A stretch of 64,000 nucleotides of DNA from Gemmatimonas sp. (GTDB taxonomy: Bacteria; Gemmatimonadota; Gemmatimonadetes; Gemmatimonadales; Gemmatimonadaceae), in assembly GCA_025361705.1 (NCBI GenBank), contig JANYJW010000052.1, positions 1 to 64,000 on the forward strand. Direction: 5' to 3'. Position numbers and translations under genes: made by a program. A model generated the notes under the pieces. It worked only from the letters and a program-made list of their open reading frames with translations. It did no database searches and had not been told where the DNA came from. Position 1 is the first letter of the stretch, and each line of letters starts with the position of its first letter. Positions 52,791-59,938 of this stretch are shown piece by piece.

Positions 52791-53768
52791 TCACCCGCCA
52801 GCCGGCGCGTCAGTCGGCTCGGCCACGGCGGCCCGCACGCACGCCACCAGGCCCCGCAACCGCGCCGGATCGGCATGGGGGACCAGCCGGCGCACACGCC
52901 GCCCGCGCAGCACGGCCTCGAGCGCGCGCAACTCCTGGCCCCGCATCCGGTCGTCCAGCAGGTAGTTGGCATACGTGTTTTCCAGCAGCGCCATGATCGC
53001 GTCGGCCGGCCGCAGTGACTCGACGTACGGCGCACGCGCGTCATCCGTCCGGTCCGCCAGCACAAACAGGTCGCCGAGGGGTGCCGGGTCCTGATGGAAC
53101 GGATGCTCGTTGCCGAGTGGCAGCGCCCGTTTGTCCCACGTCGGCGTGAGCTTGGGCAGCTGCCCGATGGTGCCAAAGAGCATGCGTTCGCTCTCGTCCC
53201 ATAACCGCAACAGACGGTACGACGGATACGCGGTCACCGCGCCCTCAACCACGCGCACCGCCACCACATCGTCCGCCAGCACCGGCACGCCCTCGCCGGC
53301 AAATGCGGCCGCCGTGGTCGACTTCCCCGCGCCACTCGGGCCCAACAGGGCCACCGCGCGCCCATCGATGAGCACCGCGCTCGCATGAAACGCCAGCACG
53401 GCGCGGAGCCGAAGCACAAAGCCGAGCAGCGGACCCAGCAGGTAGGTGGCGGCATCGTCGAGGCTCGACGGCGCGTGCCACCACCCGTGAATCGACGATG
53501 CCTCGCGATCGAGCACGAACTCCGTGCCATCGTCGTAGCGGAACCAGAAGCCGCGGGTCTCGTCGCGCCGCACCACCACCGACGGCGCGCCGGCGGCATC
53601 GGCCGGGCCGAGGTACATCGGCGGCGCCGCACTCCAGCCCGTGGTCTCCCGCGGCGGCCCCCCGAGCACGATGTCCACGTCCACGCGCGCACCCGCCGGT
53701 GCGCTGTCCAGCCCGTCGAGCGCGCGGTCGCAGCGGATCACCAGCCCGTACAGGGCGTACTCAGGCAC
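52791..53768 (-). CDS. HPr kinase-like lasso peptide kinase (K)
   Basis: The GTG at 53768 overlaps the cyclase stop by eight bases; the product has 325 residues. The C-terminal HPr-kinase-like fold shows FHASAVLI (126-133), Walker A GPSGAGKST (143-151) and LADDVVAV (164-171). NEHPFHQDPAPLGDLFVLADR occurs in the catalytic half. Homologues in paeninodin-type clusters phosphorylate the side chain of the C-terminal Ser of the lasso precursor. Both precursors here end in Thr, the likely acceptor. No HPr-type PTS gene is nearby, which argues against an ordinary HPr kinase. Confidence 0.88.
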   Translation of the reverse strand: MPEYALYGLVIRCDRALDGLDSAPAGARVDVDIVLGGPPRETTGWSAAPPMYLGPADAAGAPSVVVRRDETRGFWFRYDDGTEFVLDREASSIHGWWHAPSSLDDAATYLLGPLLGFVLRLRAVLAFHASAVLIDGRAVALLGPSGAGKSTTAAAFAGEGVPVLADDVVAVRVVEGAVTAYPSYRLLRLWDESERMLFGTIGQLPKLTPTWDKRALPLGNEHPFHQDPAPLGDLFVLADRTDDARAPYVESLRPADAIMALLENTYANYLLDDRMRGQELRALEAVLRGRRVRRLVPHADPARLRGLVACVRAAVAEPTDAPAGG

Positions 53769-55542
53769 GCCGCACCGCTTCGCGGGCCAGCCAGCGGTCG
53801 ACCTGCACCACGCGCCATGCGTCGACGACTTCGAACGGCGTCCCCGATCGCAGCACGTGGCGCACCGCGTCCACGTCCACCCACGGAGCAACGCGCGCGC
53901 TGATCGCCACGTCGGCACCGCCGCGGGCGCGCCACTGCGCCACGCGCCCTTCGATCAGCCCACCCAACGCCGTCTTGGGACGCGCCACCACGGCGTCCGG
54001 CAGTTCGCCGTGCGTCGCCGCGCGAAACAGACGCTTCTCCTGGCACCATGGCACCGGCGGAATGGCGAAGACAAAGCTCAGCACCCGCGCGTCCACCAAC
54101 GGAAAGGTGAACAGCACGGGCGCCAGCGTCGTAGACGGTGCGAGTGACTCGTACAGCGAGTCCCAGAGTGACGACGACAACAGGCGCACCGACCGCGGAC
54201 GCAGCGGATGGGTCGACGCCGGCCGAGGCGTCGGCGGCGCGACCCGACGCGCCGCGTCGCGCAGCCACGGCGTGCGATCGGCCTCGCCGCCCTGCCGCCA
54301 GCGTCGCACCCGGTCGCGCCACTCGAGGCCCACCCATGGACGGCGGCCGGTGTGTGCGGTGTACCGCATCCACGAGCCCACGACTTCGGTCAGCGGCTGC
54401 GAGCGCAGTTGCCCCAGCAGTGTCGGCGCCTGCAGCAGCGTATCGCCATCCTCGCCGTAGATGGCAATCGGTGCAAAGGCGGCCACGGCGCGCGAGCTCA
54501 CGCGTTCGGCCGCGATATCCGACGCGTCGAACGGCTGCGCCGTCAGGGCGGAGGCATCGTCGATATGCGCCATCGCAGGCGGCAGGTCGAGATCGATGAT
54601 CTGCTGTGGCAGCCCGAGCCGTTGGGCCACTGCCACCGACAACGTGTCGTCGTCGCTGGGCGCGAGGGTCGGATAGGTAAACGTGAACGCGTGCAAGGCC
54701 ACCGCGGGCGCGGCGCGGCGGGCCGCCAGGGCCAAGGTGGGCGAGTCCATGCCACCGCTCAGCAGGATCGATGCGCGGGGGGCCCGCAAGCGGTCACGCA
54801 CCGCGGCATCGAGCACCTCGCGAAAATGCGACACGTAATCCTCGTCGCGCCGATACCGGATGGGGCTGGGCACGGGAAACTCCCAGTGGCGCCGTACCAC
54901 AGGGGGCGCATCGCCGTCGCAGAGGAGCGTGTGCGCGGCGTCGAGGCGCCGCACGTCGCGAAACACGGTGCGCGACGGCTCGTCCACCCAGCCGAGTCGC
55001 AGGAGTTCCACCAGCGCGCGGTCGTGCAACTCGGCGGAGATGCCGGGCACACTGCGCACCACGTCGATGGTGCTGCCGACGACGATCACCGTGCCCACGC
55101 GACCCCAGAACAGCTGGCGGTTGCCGTGCGGATCACGGGCGCACACCAACCGACGCAATCGCCGGTCCCACACGATGCACGCATAGTCGCCCAGCAGATG
55201 CTCGGCCAGGCGATCATTCCAGCGGCGGTAGGCCAAGGCGACGAGTCGTGCGTCGGAGGCCGCGGCGAGCGCGTGGGGCGCATCGGGGGAGAGCGCCGCG
55301 CGCAACGCGTCGCGCGCATCGATGCGCAGCGTGCCGGCCACCAGCAAGTCGCCGTCGGCGAGCGGCAGGTCCTCGTCGTACGGCAACGGACGCGCGTCCG
55401 CGAGGTGTGCCAGCGCCACTTCGCCCGATGCGGCAATCGAAACGCGCCCCGGAATCGCAGGCAGCGATAGCCGGAGGCGCGTGGTCCACTCGGGAGCCAA
55501 GGGCGCGAGTGACAGATCGATCAGCGCGCCGAAAGCCAGCAT
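53761..55542 (-). CDS. Lasso peptide macrolactam cyclase, asparagine-synthetase-like (C)
   Basis: The 593-residue protein is of asparagine synthetase B type. The N-terminal glutaminase-like domain (about 1-200: LLGDYACIVWDRRLRRLVCARDPHGNRQLFW) starts MLAFG and so lacks the catalytic Cys at position 2. Ammonia release is therefore not expected, as in known lasso cyclases. The PP-loop ATP site is SGGMDS (262-267). It should adenylate the ring Asp side chain and close the isopeptide bond with the core N-terminus. It starts ten bases after the second precursor gene without a clear ribosome-binding site. Confidence 0.92.
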   Translation of the reverse strand: MLAFGALIDLSLAPLAPEWTTRLRLSLPAIPGRVSIAASGEVALAHLADARPLPYDEDLPLADGDLLVAGTLRIDARDALRAALSPDAPHALAAASDARLVALAYRRWNDRLAEHLLGDYACIVWDRRLRRLVCARDPHGNRQLFWGRVGTVIVVGSTIDVVRSVPGISAELHDRALVELLRLGWVDEPSRTVFRDVRRLDAAHTLLCDGDAPPVVRRHWEFPVPSPIRYRRDEDYVSHFREVLDAAVRDRLRAPRASILLSGGMDSPTLALAARRAAPAVALHAFTFTYPTLAPSDDDTLSVAVAQRLGLPQQIIDLDLPPAMAHIDDASALTAQPFDASDIAAERVSSRAVAAFAPIAIYGEDGDTLLQAPTLLGQLRSQPLTEVVGSWMRYTAHTGRRPWVGLEWRDRVRRWRQGGEADRTPWLRDAARRVAPPTPRPASTHPLRPRSVRLLSSSLWDSLYESLAPSTTLAPVLFTFPLVDARVLSFVFAIPPVPWCQEKRLFRAATHGELPDAVVARPKTALGGLIEGRVAQWRARGGADVAISARVAPWVDVDAVRHVLRSGTPFEVVDAWRVVQVDRWLAREAVRRA

Positions 55543-55552
55543 ATGCGTGTTG

Positions 55553-55738
55553 CTAGGTGCGCCGTGTTGGCCACGTCCCGCCGTCCGTCCGGCCCACGTT
55601 GTCCACCTTGGCCGTGACCTGCGCCACGGTGCCAAGCTGCGACAGGTACGGCGTCACCCAAGGGGCCTCGCCGCGTTTCACGCCGACCACCATCTGGCCG
55701 TGCGCCGACGAATCTTCGAATCCTGCGTCCTGCCGCAT
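55553..55738 (-). CDS. Lasso peptide precursor A2
   Basis: The 61-residue peptide has a leader containing Trp27-x2-Pro30-x-Leu32-x3-Gly36-x5-Thr42. This is the YxxPxLxxxGxxxxxT recognition pattern of lasso leaders, with Trp for Tyr. With Thr at leader position -2, the core is KVDNVGRTDGGTWPTRRT (18 residues; Lys44 to Thr61). Asp52 then sits at core position 9 for a nine-residue ring. AGGAG lies just before the ATG. It aligns without gaps to precursor A1 from residue 25 on, while residues 1-24 differ completely. Confidence 0.87.
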   Translation of the reverse strand: MRQDAGFEDSSAHGQMVVGVKRGEAPWVTPYLSQLGTVAQVTAKVDNVGRTDGGTWPTRRT

Positions 55739-55791
55739 GGCACTCCTCGCTGAATTTCCTCGAGTCGTCCGTAGGCGCGCACCGGGGACCC

Positions 55792-55977
55792 TTACGTCCT
55801 CTTTCTCGTCCCGATGCCACCATCACTGCGGCCAGCGTTGTCGACCCTGGCCGTCACAAGCGCGACCGATCCAATAAGGACAAGTCGGGGCCGCACCCAC
55901 GGCGCCAGGCCAGTCACACGGCCTCTGGGGCTCTCTTGCTCTGTTCGATCCGGACCGATATCTACATCGCGGGGCAT
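55792..55977 (-). CDS. Lasso peptide precursor A1
   Basis: The 61-residue peptide has the same leader pattern (Trp27, Pro30, Leu32, Gly36, Thr42). Its predicted core is RVDNAGRSDGGIGTRKRT (Arg44 to Thr61), with Asp52 at ring position 9. The core is strongly basic. GGAG precedes the ATG by five bases. A promoter at 56122-56150 lies upstream across a leader of about 140 bases. A1 and A2 are separated by 53 bases and look like a duplicated pair with diversified cores. Confidence 0.87.
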   Translation of the reverse strand: MPRDVDIGPDRTEQESPRGRVTGLAPWVRPRLVLIGSVALVTARVDNAGRSDGGIGTRKRT

Positions 55978-56225
55978 TGTTGCTCCATGCTCAGCGGACC
56001 AGTGTCTTCACTCGGACGAAGCGGCACGCCGCTCCATGTAACACTACCGCAATCGTTTGCCCCGGACAATCACCCGTCTTGGTGTGCACCGATATCGCGC
56101 ACGAGTGCTGTCACCGACTCAAAGTTATGCACTGTCACGGTATTGGTCAATAGGTCGCGTCACGCTCCATCATTCATAAAGCAGGCGGCAAGTCTGCTGC
56201 AGGACGCGAGCAAGCTGCCGTGGAT
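55978..56225 (-). promoter_or_regulatory. Lasso precursor promoter and 5' leader
   Basis: On the minus strand, TTGACC (56150-56145), a 17-base spacer and TAACTT (56127-56122) form a strong sigma-70-type promoter in the 248-base gap between the B2 stop and precursor A1. The expected start near 56115 gives a leader of about 140 bases. The leader contains GATATCGGTGCAC and a GCGGC-GT-GCCGC hairpin near 56020. This lets A1, A2 and the downstream genes be transcribed separately from B1-B2. Confidence 0.75.
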
Positions 56226-56678
56226 TCACGCTCCCCCGTCCGCACCGGTATCCGACCCGAAGATGGCAAGCGTAGTGTACCGATCGAGATCTGCGCTGTC
56301 ACCGGTGACCAGGATCCCCGCGCTCTCCACCCACGCATGCGCATCGAGCGGCCGCCCGTCGGGCGCAACGCCAAGCGACACACGCGCCCGCTGGCCCGCG
56401 CGCCGCAGCATCACCTCGGCCGTGAGCGCCTGTGGAAGGCAGTCACTGCCGGCGATTGAACGGGCCGCGCGGTCGACCGCGCGGCGGACGGCGCGCACCA
56501 CCGCCGCGTCGGGCGCCGCGGGATCAGCAGATGACCAGCGGTCAACGACCGAGCGGACGCTGGCGAACGGAAGTAGCCAGAGCAGGAGCCTGACCACCGC
56601 GAGGACCCCGGTCGCCTGCACGGCAAGTGTCCGTTCGCCGGGGGGAAGCCCGGCAAAGCTACGGAGTCGGGCCAGCAT
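56226..56678 (-). CDS. Lasso peptide leader protease, transglutaminase-like (B2)
   Basis: The 150-residue protein matches the lasso-type transglutaminase-like cysteine protease family. A hydrophobic N-terminal segment (LAVVRLLLWLLPF) is followed by the catalytic region with Cys80 in SDCLPQALTAEVMLRRAG and His114 in LDAHAWVE. YTTLAIF near the end is usual for the family. It removes the leader from the precursor, normally after a threonine at position -2. The ATG at 56678 overlaps the B1 gene by 20 bases, so the two are probably coupled. Confidence 0.92.
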   Translation of the reverse strand: MLARLRSFAGLPPGERTLAVQATGVLAVVRLLLWLLPFASVRSVVDRWSSADPAAPDAAVVRAVRRAVDRAARSIAGSDCLPQALTAEVMLRRAGQRARVSLGVAPDGRPLDAHAWVESAGILVTGDSADLDRYTTLAIFGSDTGADGGA

Positions 56679-56958
56679 CGCGCACCACGAGCCCGCGTGC
56701 CGTCAGGTCCTCGACGAACGCCAGCACCTCAGCCGCGCAGAGGTCGGCGGACACATCGTACTCTGCCGTCAGCGTCGTCACGATGTCTGACAGGCGGCGC
56801 GGGGTCTGCAGCAGCGCCCAAATGCGGGCGCCCACGGCGGAGACGCTGAAGTACATGCCTTCCTTCATGCCCAGGATGACGACGTCCCCAGTCAGATCGG
56901 CGGCGACCTGATCGTTGGAGACGGCGACGACGTCGTCGAGGGAGAGCGCGCGTGGCAT
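56659..56958 (-). CDS. Lasso leader-recognition protein, PqqD-like RRE (B1)
   Basis: The 99-residue protein has the PqqD/RRE fold signature: LTGDVVILGMKEGMYFSVSAVGARIWALLQTPRRLSDIVTTLTAEYDV and EVLAFVEDLTARGLV. The RRE binds the WxxPxL-type leader segment and presents it to the protease. A separate B1 gene next to B2 is the split arrangement found in many clusters. TATGCT (56973-56968) lies only nine bases before the ATG, so the transcript might be nearly leaderless, but the -35 is poor. It is divergent from the rpsF operon. Confidence 0.92.
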   Translation of the reverse strand: MPRALSLDDVVAVSNDQVAADLTGDVVILGMKEGMYFSVSAVGARIWALLQTPRRLSDIVTTLTAEYDVSADLCAAEVLAFVEDLTARGLVVRDAGPTP

Positions 56959-57022
56959 GAGCGTTCAAGCATAGCGTCCGGGGGCTGGGGGTGGCAGGCC
57001 GGAGGCCGGGCACGCGGCGCAT

Positions 57023-57081
57023 CCGCGGTCCTCGCACCGCGGTCCTCGCCCGTTGACCCCCGCAGCGGCCGAGTCTATGTT
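57023..57081 (+). promoter_or_regulatory. rpsF: Promoter of the rpsF operon with tandem 13-bp repeat
   Basis: TTGACC (57053-57058), a 17-base spacer and TATGTT (57076-57081) make a clear sigma-70-type promoter. Directly upstream, CCGCGGTCCTCGC occurs twice in tandem (57023-57035 and 57037-57049), a possible regulator or UP-like site. The transcript would start near 57088. Confidence 0.75.
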
Positions 57082-57122
57082 TCAAGGCTCAACACAACGC
57101 GGCCAACCGGGCCGCATCGCCT

Positions 57123-57149
57123 CCCCCTGCGTCGGCAACCCGCGGGGGG
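57123..57149 (+). promoter_or_regulatory. Leader hairpin before rpsF
   Basis: CCCCCTGCG (57123-57131) pairs with CGCGGGGGG (57141-57149) around the loop TCGGCAACC, ending 13 bases before the AGGAGG ribosome-binding site. rpsF leaders in other bacteria carry an S6:S18-binding RNA motif. This hairpin is in the right place, but I cannot confirm the motif by eye. Confidence 0.4.
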
Positions 57150-57178
57150 CTTCAACGACCAAAGGAGGATTGCCTCAC

Positions 57179-57541
57179 GTGACCCGTGAATACGAGGCGG
57201 TGTACGTCTTCGACTCGACGCTCGAAGACGCCGCCATCAACGACAAGATCGCCAAGCACCACGCGCTGCTCAGCGCCGAGGGTGAGCCGTCGCTCAACCA
57301 CTGGGGCCGTCGCCAGCTTGCCTACAAGATCGGCAAGCGTGACACGGGCTACTATGTGGTCGCCCGCTTCATGTGCGATGGCAAGGTGCTCCCCGAGTTC
57401 GAGCGTTCGCTGAAGCTCGACGACGGGGTGGTACGCTACCTGATTTCCATCCACGAACACGAGCTCGGCGCGCCGCCGATGACCGAGGAACAGCTCGCTG
57501 CCAAGCGGGCCCGTGACGACGACGACGAGGACGACGAATAA
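57179..57541 (+). CDS. rpsF: 30S ribosomal protein S6
   Basis: The GTG at 57179, with AGGAGG ten bases upstream, gives 120 residues. [19 protein letters not shown] and [32 protein letters not shown] are typical S6. S6 dimerises with S18 on the platform of the small subunit. The acidic tail (DDDDEDDE) is common in S6 proteins. An upstream in-frame extension to 57053 overlaps the promoter and is not used. The stop overlaps the rpsR start (TAATG). Confidence 0.97.
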   Translation: MTREYEAVYVFDSTLEDAAINDKIAKHHALLSAEGEPSLNHWGRRQLAYKIGKRDTGYYVVARFMCDGKVLPEFERSLKLDDGVVRYLISIHEHELGAPPMTEEQLAAKRARDDDDEDDE

Positions 57542-57762
57542 TGCGCCGCCAGAGGAAGACCTGCCCCATGGACGAGGCCCGCATCCGCTTCGTCGACTTC
57601 AAGGACGAGCGGTTCCTGTCGCGCTTCGTGACGGACAACGGCAAGATCCTTCCGAGCCGCCTGAGCGGCACGTGTGCGCGTCACCAGCGTCAGCTGGCGA
57701 GCGCCATCAAGAAGGCGCGCTACCTCGCGCTGCTGCCGTACACCCGCGGACAGAATCCGTAA
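57541..57762 (+). CDS. rpsR: 30S ribosomal protein S18
   Basis: The 73-residue basic protein shows the S18 core: [55 protein letters not shown]. It binds 16S rRNA with S6. The ATG overlaps the rpsF stop by one base, and the DUF2232 gene starts immediately after its TAA. Only two cysteines are present (Cys8 and Cys45), fewer than in zinc-type S18 proteins. Confidence 0.97.
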   Translation: MRRQRKTCPMDEARIRFVDFKDERFLSRFVTDNGKILPSRLSGTCARHQRQLASAIKKARYLALLPYTRGQNP

Positions 57763-58803
57763 GTGATTGACGCCGTCGTCGAGCCCGTGCCGCCGGCGGT
57801 CCCCCGCGAGCGCGGCTGGCGACAGGTCGTCGGCGGACTCGCACTGCTGCTTCTGTTGCCGGCCATCCCACCGTTCTCGGTGGTGTTGCCGATTTCCGAA
57901 ACGGCGCTTGTGCTGGTGCCCGCGCTCGCCGTGTGCGCGCTGGCAGGCTGGAAGGCTGGAGGTCGCCTGTACCTGGCTGCTCTCTGGGTGGCATTCGCCG
58001 TCTGGGTGGTCGGGGCGGGATCGGCTGGCACGGAGTACGCGCTCCTCGCTCGCGGGTGGGGCGTGCTGGTGGCGGTGGCGTTCGGCGTCTGGGCCGTGGT
58101 TTGGCCCGAGCGGTCGTTTCTCCCCCGTGCACTGGCAACGCTGGGCCTGGCATTACTGATCGGTGGCGTGACGTCGTTTGCGGTGCCCGGTGGACCGGCC
58201 CGCGTGCGGCAGGTGTTCGCCGCGGAAATGCTGCGGCGGTCGGATGCATTCGAAGCCGACTGGCGTGCGCGGGTGGCGAGCAAGGAGTGGCGGGACTACC
58301 GGGCGGCCAAGGCGAAGCAGGCCATCTGGTTTGAGGAGAAGCTGGAAGAGCAGCGCATCATGGTGCGGCAATCGGCCGAGCAATCGTCCGTGCTTTTTCC
58401 GGCCCTGTTGGCGCTGGAATCGTTGGCCGCGCTCGGGCTCGCCTGGGCGTTGTATCACCGCGTGGGGCGCGCCCGCATCGGCGCGCCGCTCGCACGCTTG
58501 CGGGAGTTCCGGTTCGACGACCAGTTCATTTGGGGACTGGTGATCGGGCTGCTGCTCCTCGTTGTTCCGGGCCTGGGCCCCTTGCGGGGACTGGGCGCCA
58601 ACCTGCTGCTGTTCTTCGGCGCCCTGTTTGGGCTGCGCGGAGCCGGCGTGGCGCTGTTCTACTTGGCGCCGGGGCGGGTGATGACGGTCGTTCTGGTCAG
58701 CGTGTCGGTGCTCTTTGCCGGCGCGGCTGGCGTGATCTTCGTGGGGCTCGGCTTGGGCGACACTTGGCGCGATTGGCGTCGCCGCGAGCGCCCGTCAACC
58801 TGA
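57763..58803 (+). CDS. DUF2232 (YybS-like) membrane protein
   Basis: The GTG at 57763 directly follows the rpsR stop. The 346-residue protein has about eight hydrophobic segments with a soluble charged helical region in the middle (about 155-215, WRARVASKEWRDYRAAKAKQAIWFEEKLEEQRI). DUF2232 proteins typically sit between rpsR and rplI, as here, and their function is unknown. The final hydrophobic block (LFFGALFGLRGAGVALFYLAPGRVMTVVL) is characteristic of the family. Cotranscription with ribosomal genes is likely. Confidence 0.8.
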   Translation: MIDAVVEPVPPAVPRERGWRQVVGGLALLLLLPAIPPFSVVLPISETALVLVPALAVCALAGWKAGGRLYLAALWVAFAVWVVGAGSAGTEYALLARGWGVLVAVAFGVWAVVWPERSFLPRALATLGLALLIGGVTSFAVPGGPARVRQVFAAEMLRRSDAFEADWRARVASKEWRDYRAAKAKQAIWFEEKLEEQRIMVRQSAEQSSVLFPALLALESLAALGLAWALYHRVGRARIGAPLARLREFRFDDQFIWGLVIGLLLLVVPGLGPLRGLGANLLLFFGALFGLRGAGVALFYLAPGRVMTVVLVSVSVLFAGAAGVIFVGLGLGDTWRDWRRRERPST

Positions 58804-58818
58804 ACGTTGGGGTTTCCG

Positions 58819-59262
58819 ATGGAAGTCATTCTGCGAGAAGCAATCGAAAAGCTCGGGCATCCGGGTGACATCGTGAAGGTGTCGGCGGGCTATGCGCGCA
58901 ACTTCCTGCTGCCGCGCGGCAAGGCGTATGAAGCCACGGCCGGCAACAAGACGCGCATTGCCCAGGAAAAGGACAGCCTCGAGGCGGCGGAGAACACGCG
59001 CCGCGCCGAGGCCGAAGCGTTTGCGGCGAAGATCGAACCGATCTCGCTGACGTTCGCCGCGCGCGTCGGCGAGGAAGGCAAGTTGTTCGGGTCGGTGACG
59101 ACGCAGGACATTGCGGCGCAGCTCGAAGCGCAGGGCATTCACATCGAGCGTCGCCAGATTGACCTGAACGAGCCGATCAAGGCACTCGGCGTGTACAAGG
59201 TGGGCATCCGCCTGCACGCCGACGTCAAGCCGGAGATCAAGGTGTGGGTGATTAAGGGATAG
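58819..59262 (+). CDS. rplI: 50S ribosomal protein L9
   Basis: From the ATG at 58819 the protein has 147 residues. The N-terminal rRNA-binding domain (MEVILREAIEKLGHPGDIVKVSAGYARNFLLPRGKA) is connected by a long helix to the C-terminal domain (GKLFGSVTTQDIAAQLEAQGIHIERRQIDL). The upstream in-frame codons to 58807 are unlikely to be used because L9 starts at MEVILRE. It is the last gene of the rpsF operon and is followed by a hairpin. Confidence 0.97.
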   Translation: MEVILREAIEKLGHPGDIVKVSAGYARNFLLPRGKAYEATAGNKTRIAQEKDSLEAAENTRRAEAEAFAAKIEPISLTFAARVGEEGKLFGSVTTQDIAAQLEAQGIHIERRQIDLNEPIKALGVYKVGIRLHADVKPEIKVWVIKG

Positions 59263-59283
59263 ACGGCAGGCGGCAGATGGCAC

Positions 59284-59313
59284 ACGGGAGACGAGCTTTG
59301 GCTTGGCTCCCGT
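59284..59313 (+). terminator. rplI: Hairpin after rplI
   Basis: ACGGGAG (59284-59290) pairs with CTCCCGT (59307-59313) and is followed by TTGTCG. It lies 21 bases after the rplI stop. The rest of the 298-base spacer to rsfS contains a duplicated GTATTCTG (about 59456 and 59479), which might include a -10 element, but no sure promoter. Confidence 0.55.
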
Positions 59314-59560
59314 TTGTCGTCACCGGATAGGCGCGCGCGGTCGCGTCATGGGGGGCGCGGCAGGTGGGGTGTCTGCTCCCGGGGCAGCGCCGTGTGCGAA
59401 CGGACCTTGTGATCCAAGCGGCATTCCCGCCATACATCATCTGGTCGGGCGTGGTCGTATTCTGCCGTACGCTGGCGTATTCTGTCGTGGTCGGTCGCAA
59501 TCGTCGCCAGTCACACGCGCTCCGGAACTTTCCCTCCGCTCAGGTGTTGCCTTCATAAAG

Positions 59561-59926
59561 ATGTCGCGAGTCACCTCCCCCAAAGTCATTGCCGAGCAGG
59601 CTCGGCGCGCCGCGATGCTGTGCGTCGACAACAAGGCCAACGACGTCGTGCTGCTCGACCTGCACGGCGTCACTGACATGGCCGACTTCTTCATCGTGGC
59701 CAGCGGCACCTCCGACACGCATGTTCGCAGCGTGGCGTCGCACGTCATCGCAACGATGGGCACGGCGGGCGTGAAGGCGTTCAGCGTCGAGGGGCTCGAG
59801 CAGGGACGGTGGGTGCTGGTGGACTTTGTGGATTTCGTGGTGCACGTGTTCCATCCGTCCATGCGCACGCATTACCAGATCGAACGGTTGTGGGGGGACG
59901 CCCCCGTGGTCGCCATCACTTCGTAG
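59561..59926 (+). CDS. rsfS: Ribosome silencing factor RsfS
   Basis: The ATG at 59561 gives 121 residues, the usual size. KANDVVLLDLHGVTDMADFFIVASGTSDTHVRSVASHVIATM and WVLVDFVDFVVHVFHPSMRTHYQIERLWGDA are the RsfS signature. It binds L14 and blocks subunit joining when nutrients are scarce. A longer reading frame extends to 59303, but the conserved region starts here. It stands alone before the large protease-barrel gene, which begins 13 bases later. Confidence 0.95.
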   Translation: MSRVTSPKVIAEQARRAAMLCVDNKANDVVLLDLHGVTDMADFFIVASGTSDTHVRSVASHVIATMGTAGVKAFSVEGLEQGRWVLVDFVDFVVHVFHPSMRTHYQIERLWGDAPVVAITS

Positions 59927-59938
59927 CCGGGAGCCGCG

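Noticed and set aside
52791-53768. Classical HPr kinase/phosphorylase of the PTS system
   Set aside because: It is embedded in a lasso cluster, carries an unrelated N-terminal half and has no PTS neighbours; the lasso kinase explanation fits better.
55936-56790. Plus-strand open frame opposite lasso B1 and B2
   Set aside because: Both minus-strand proteins carry clear family motifs, and the plus frame crosses the precursor promoter region.
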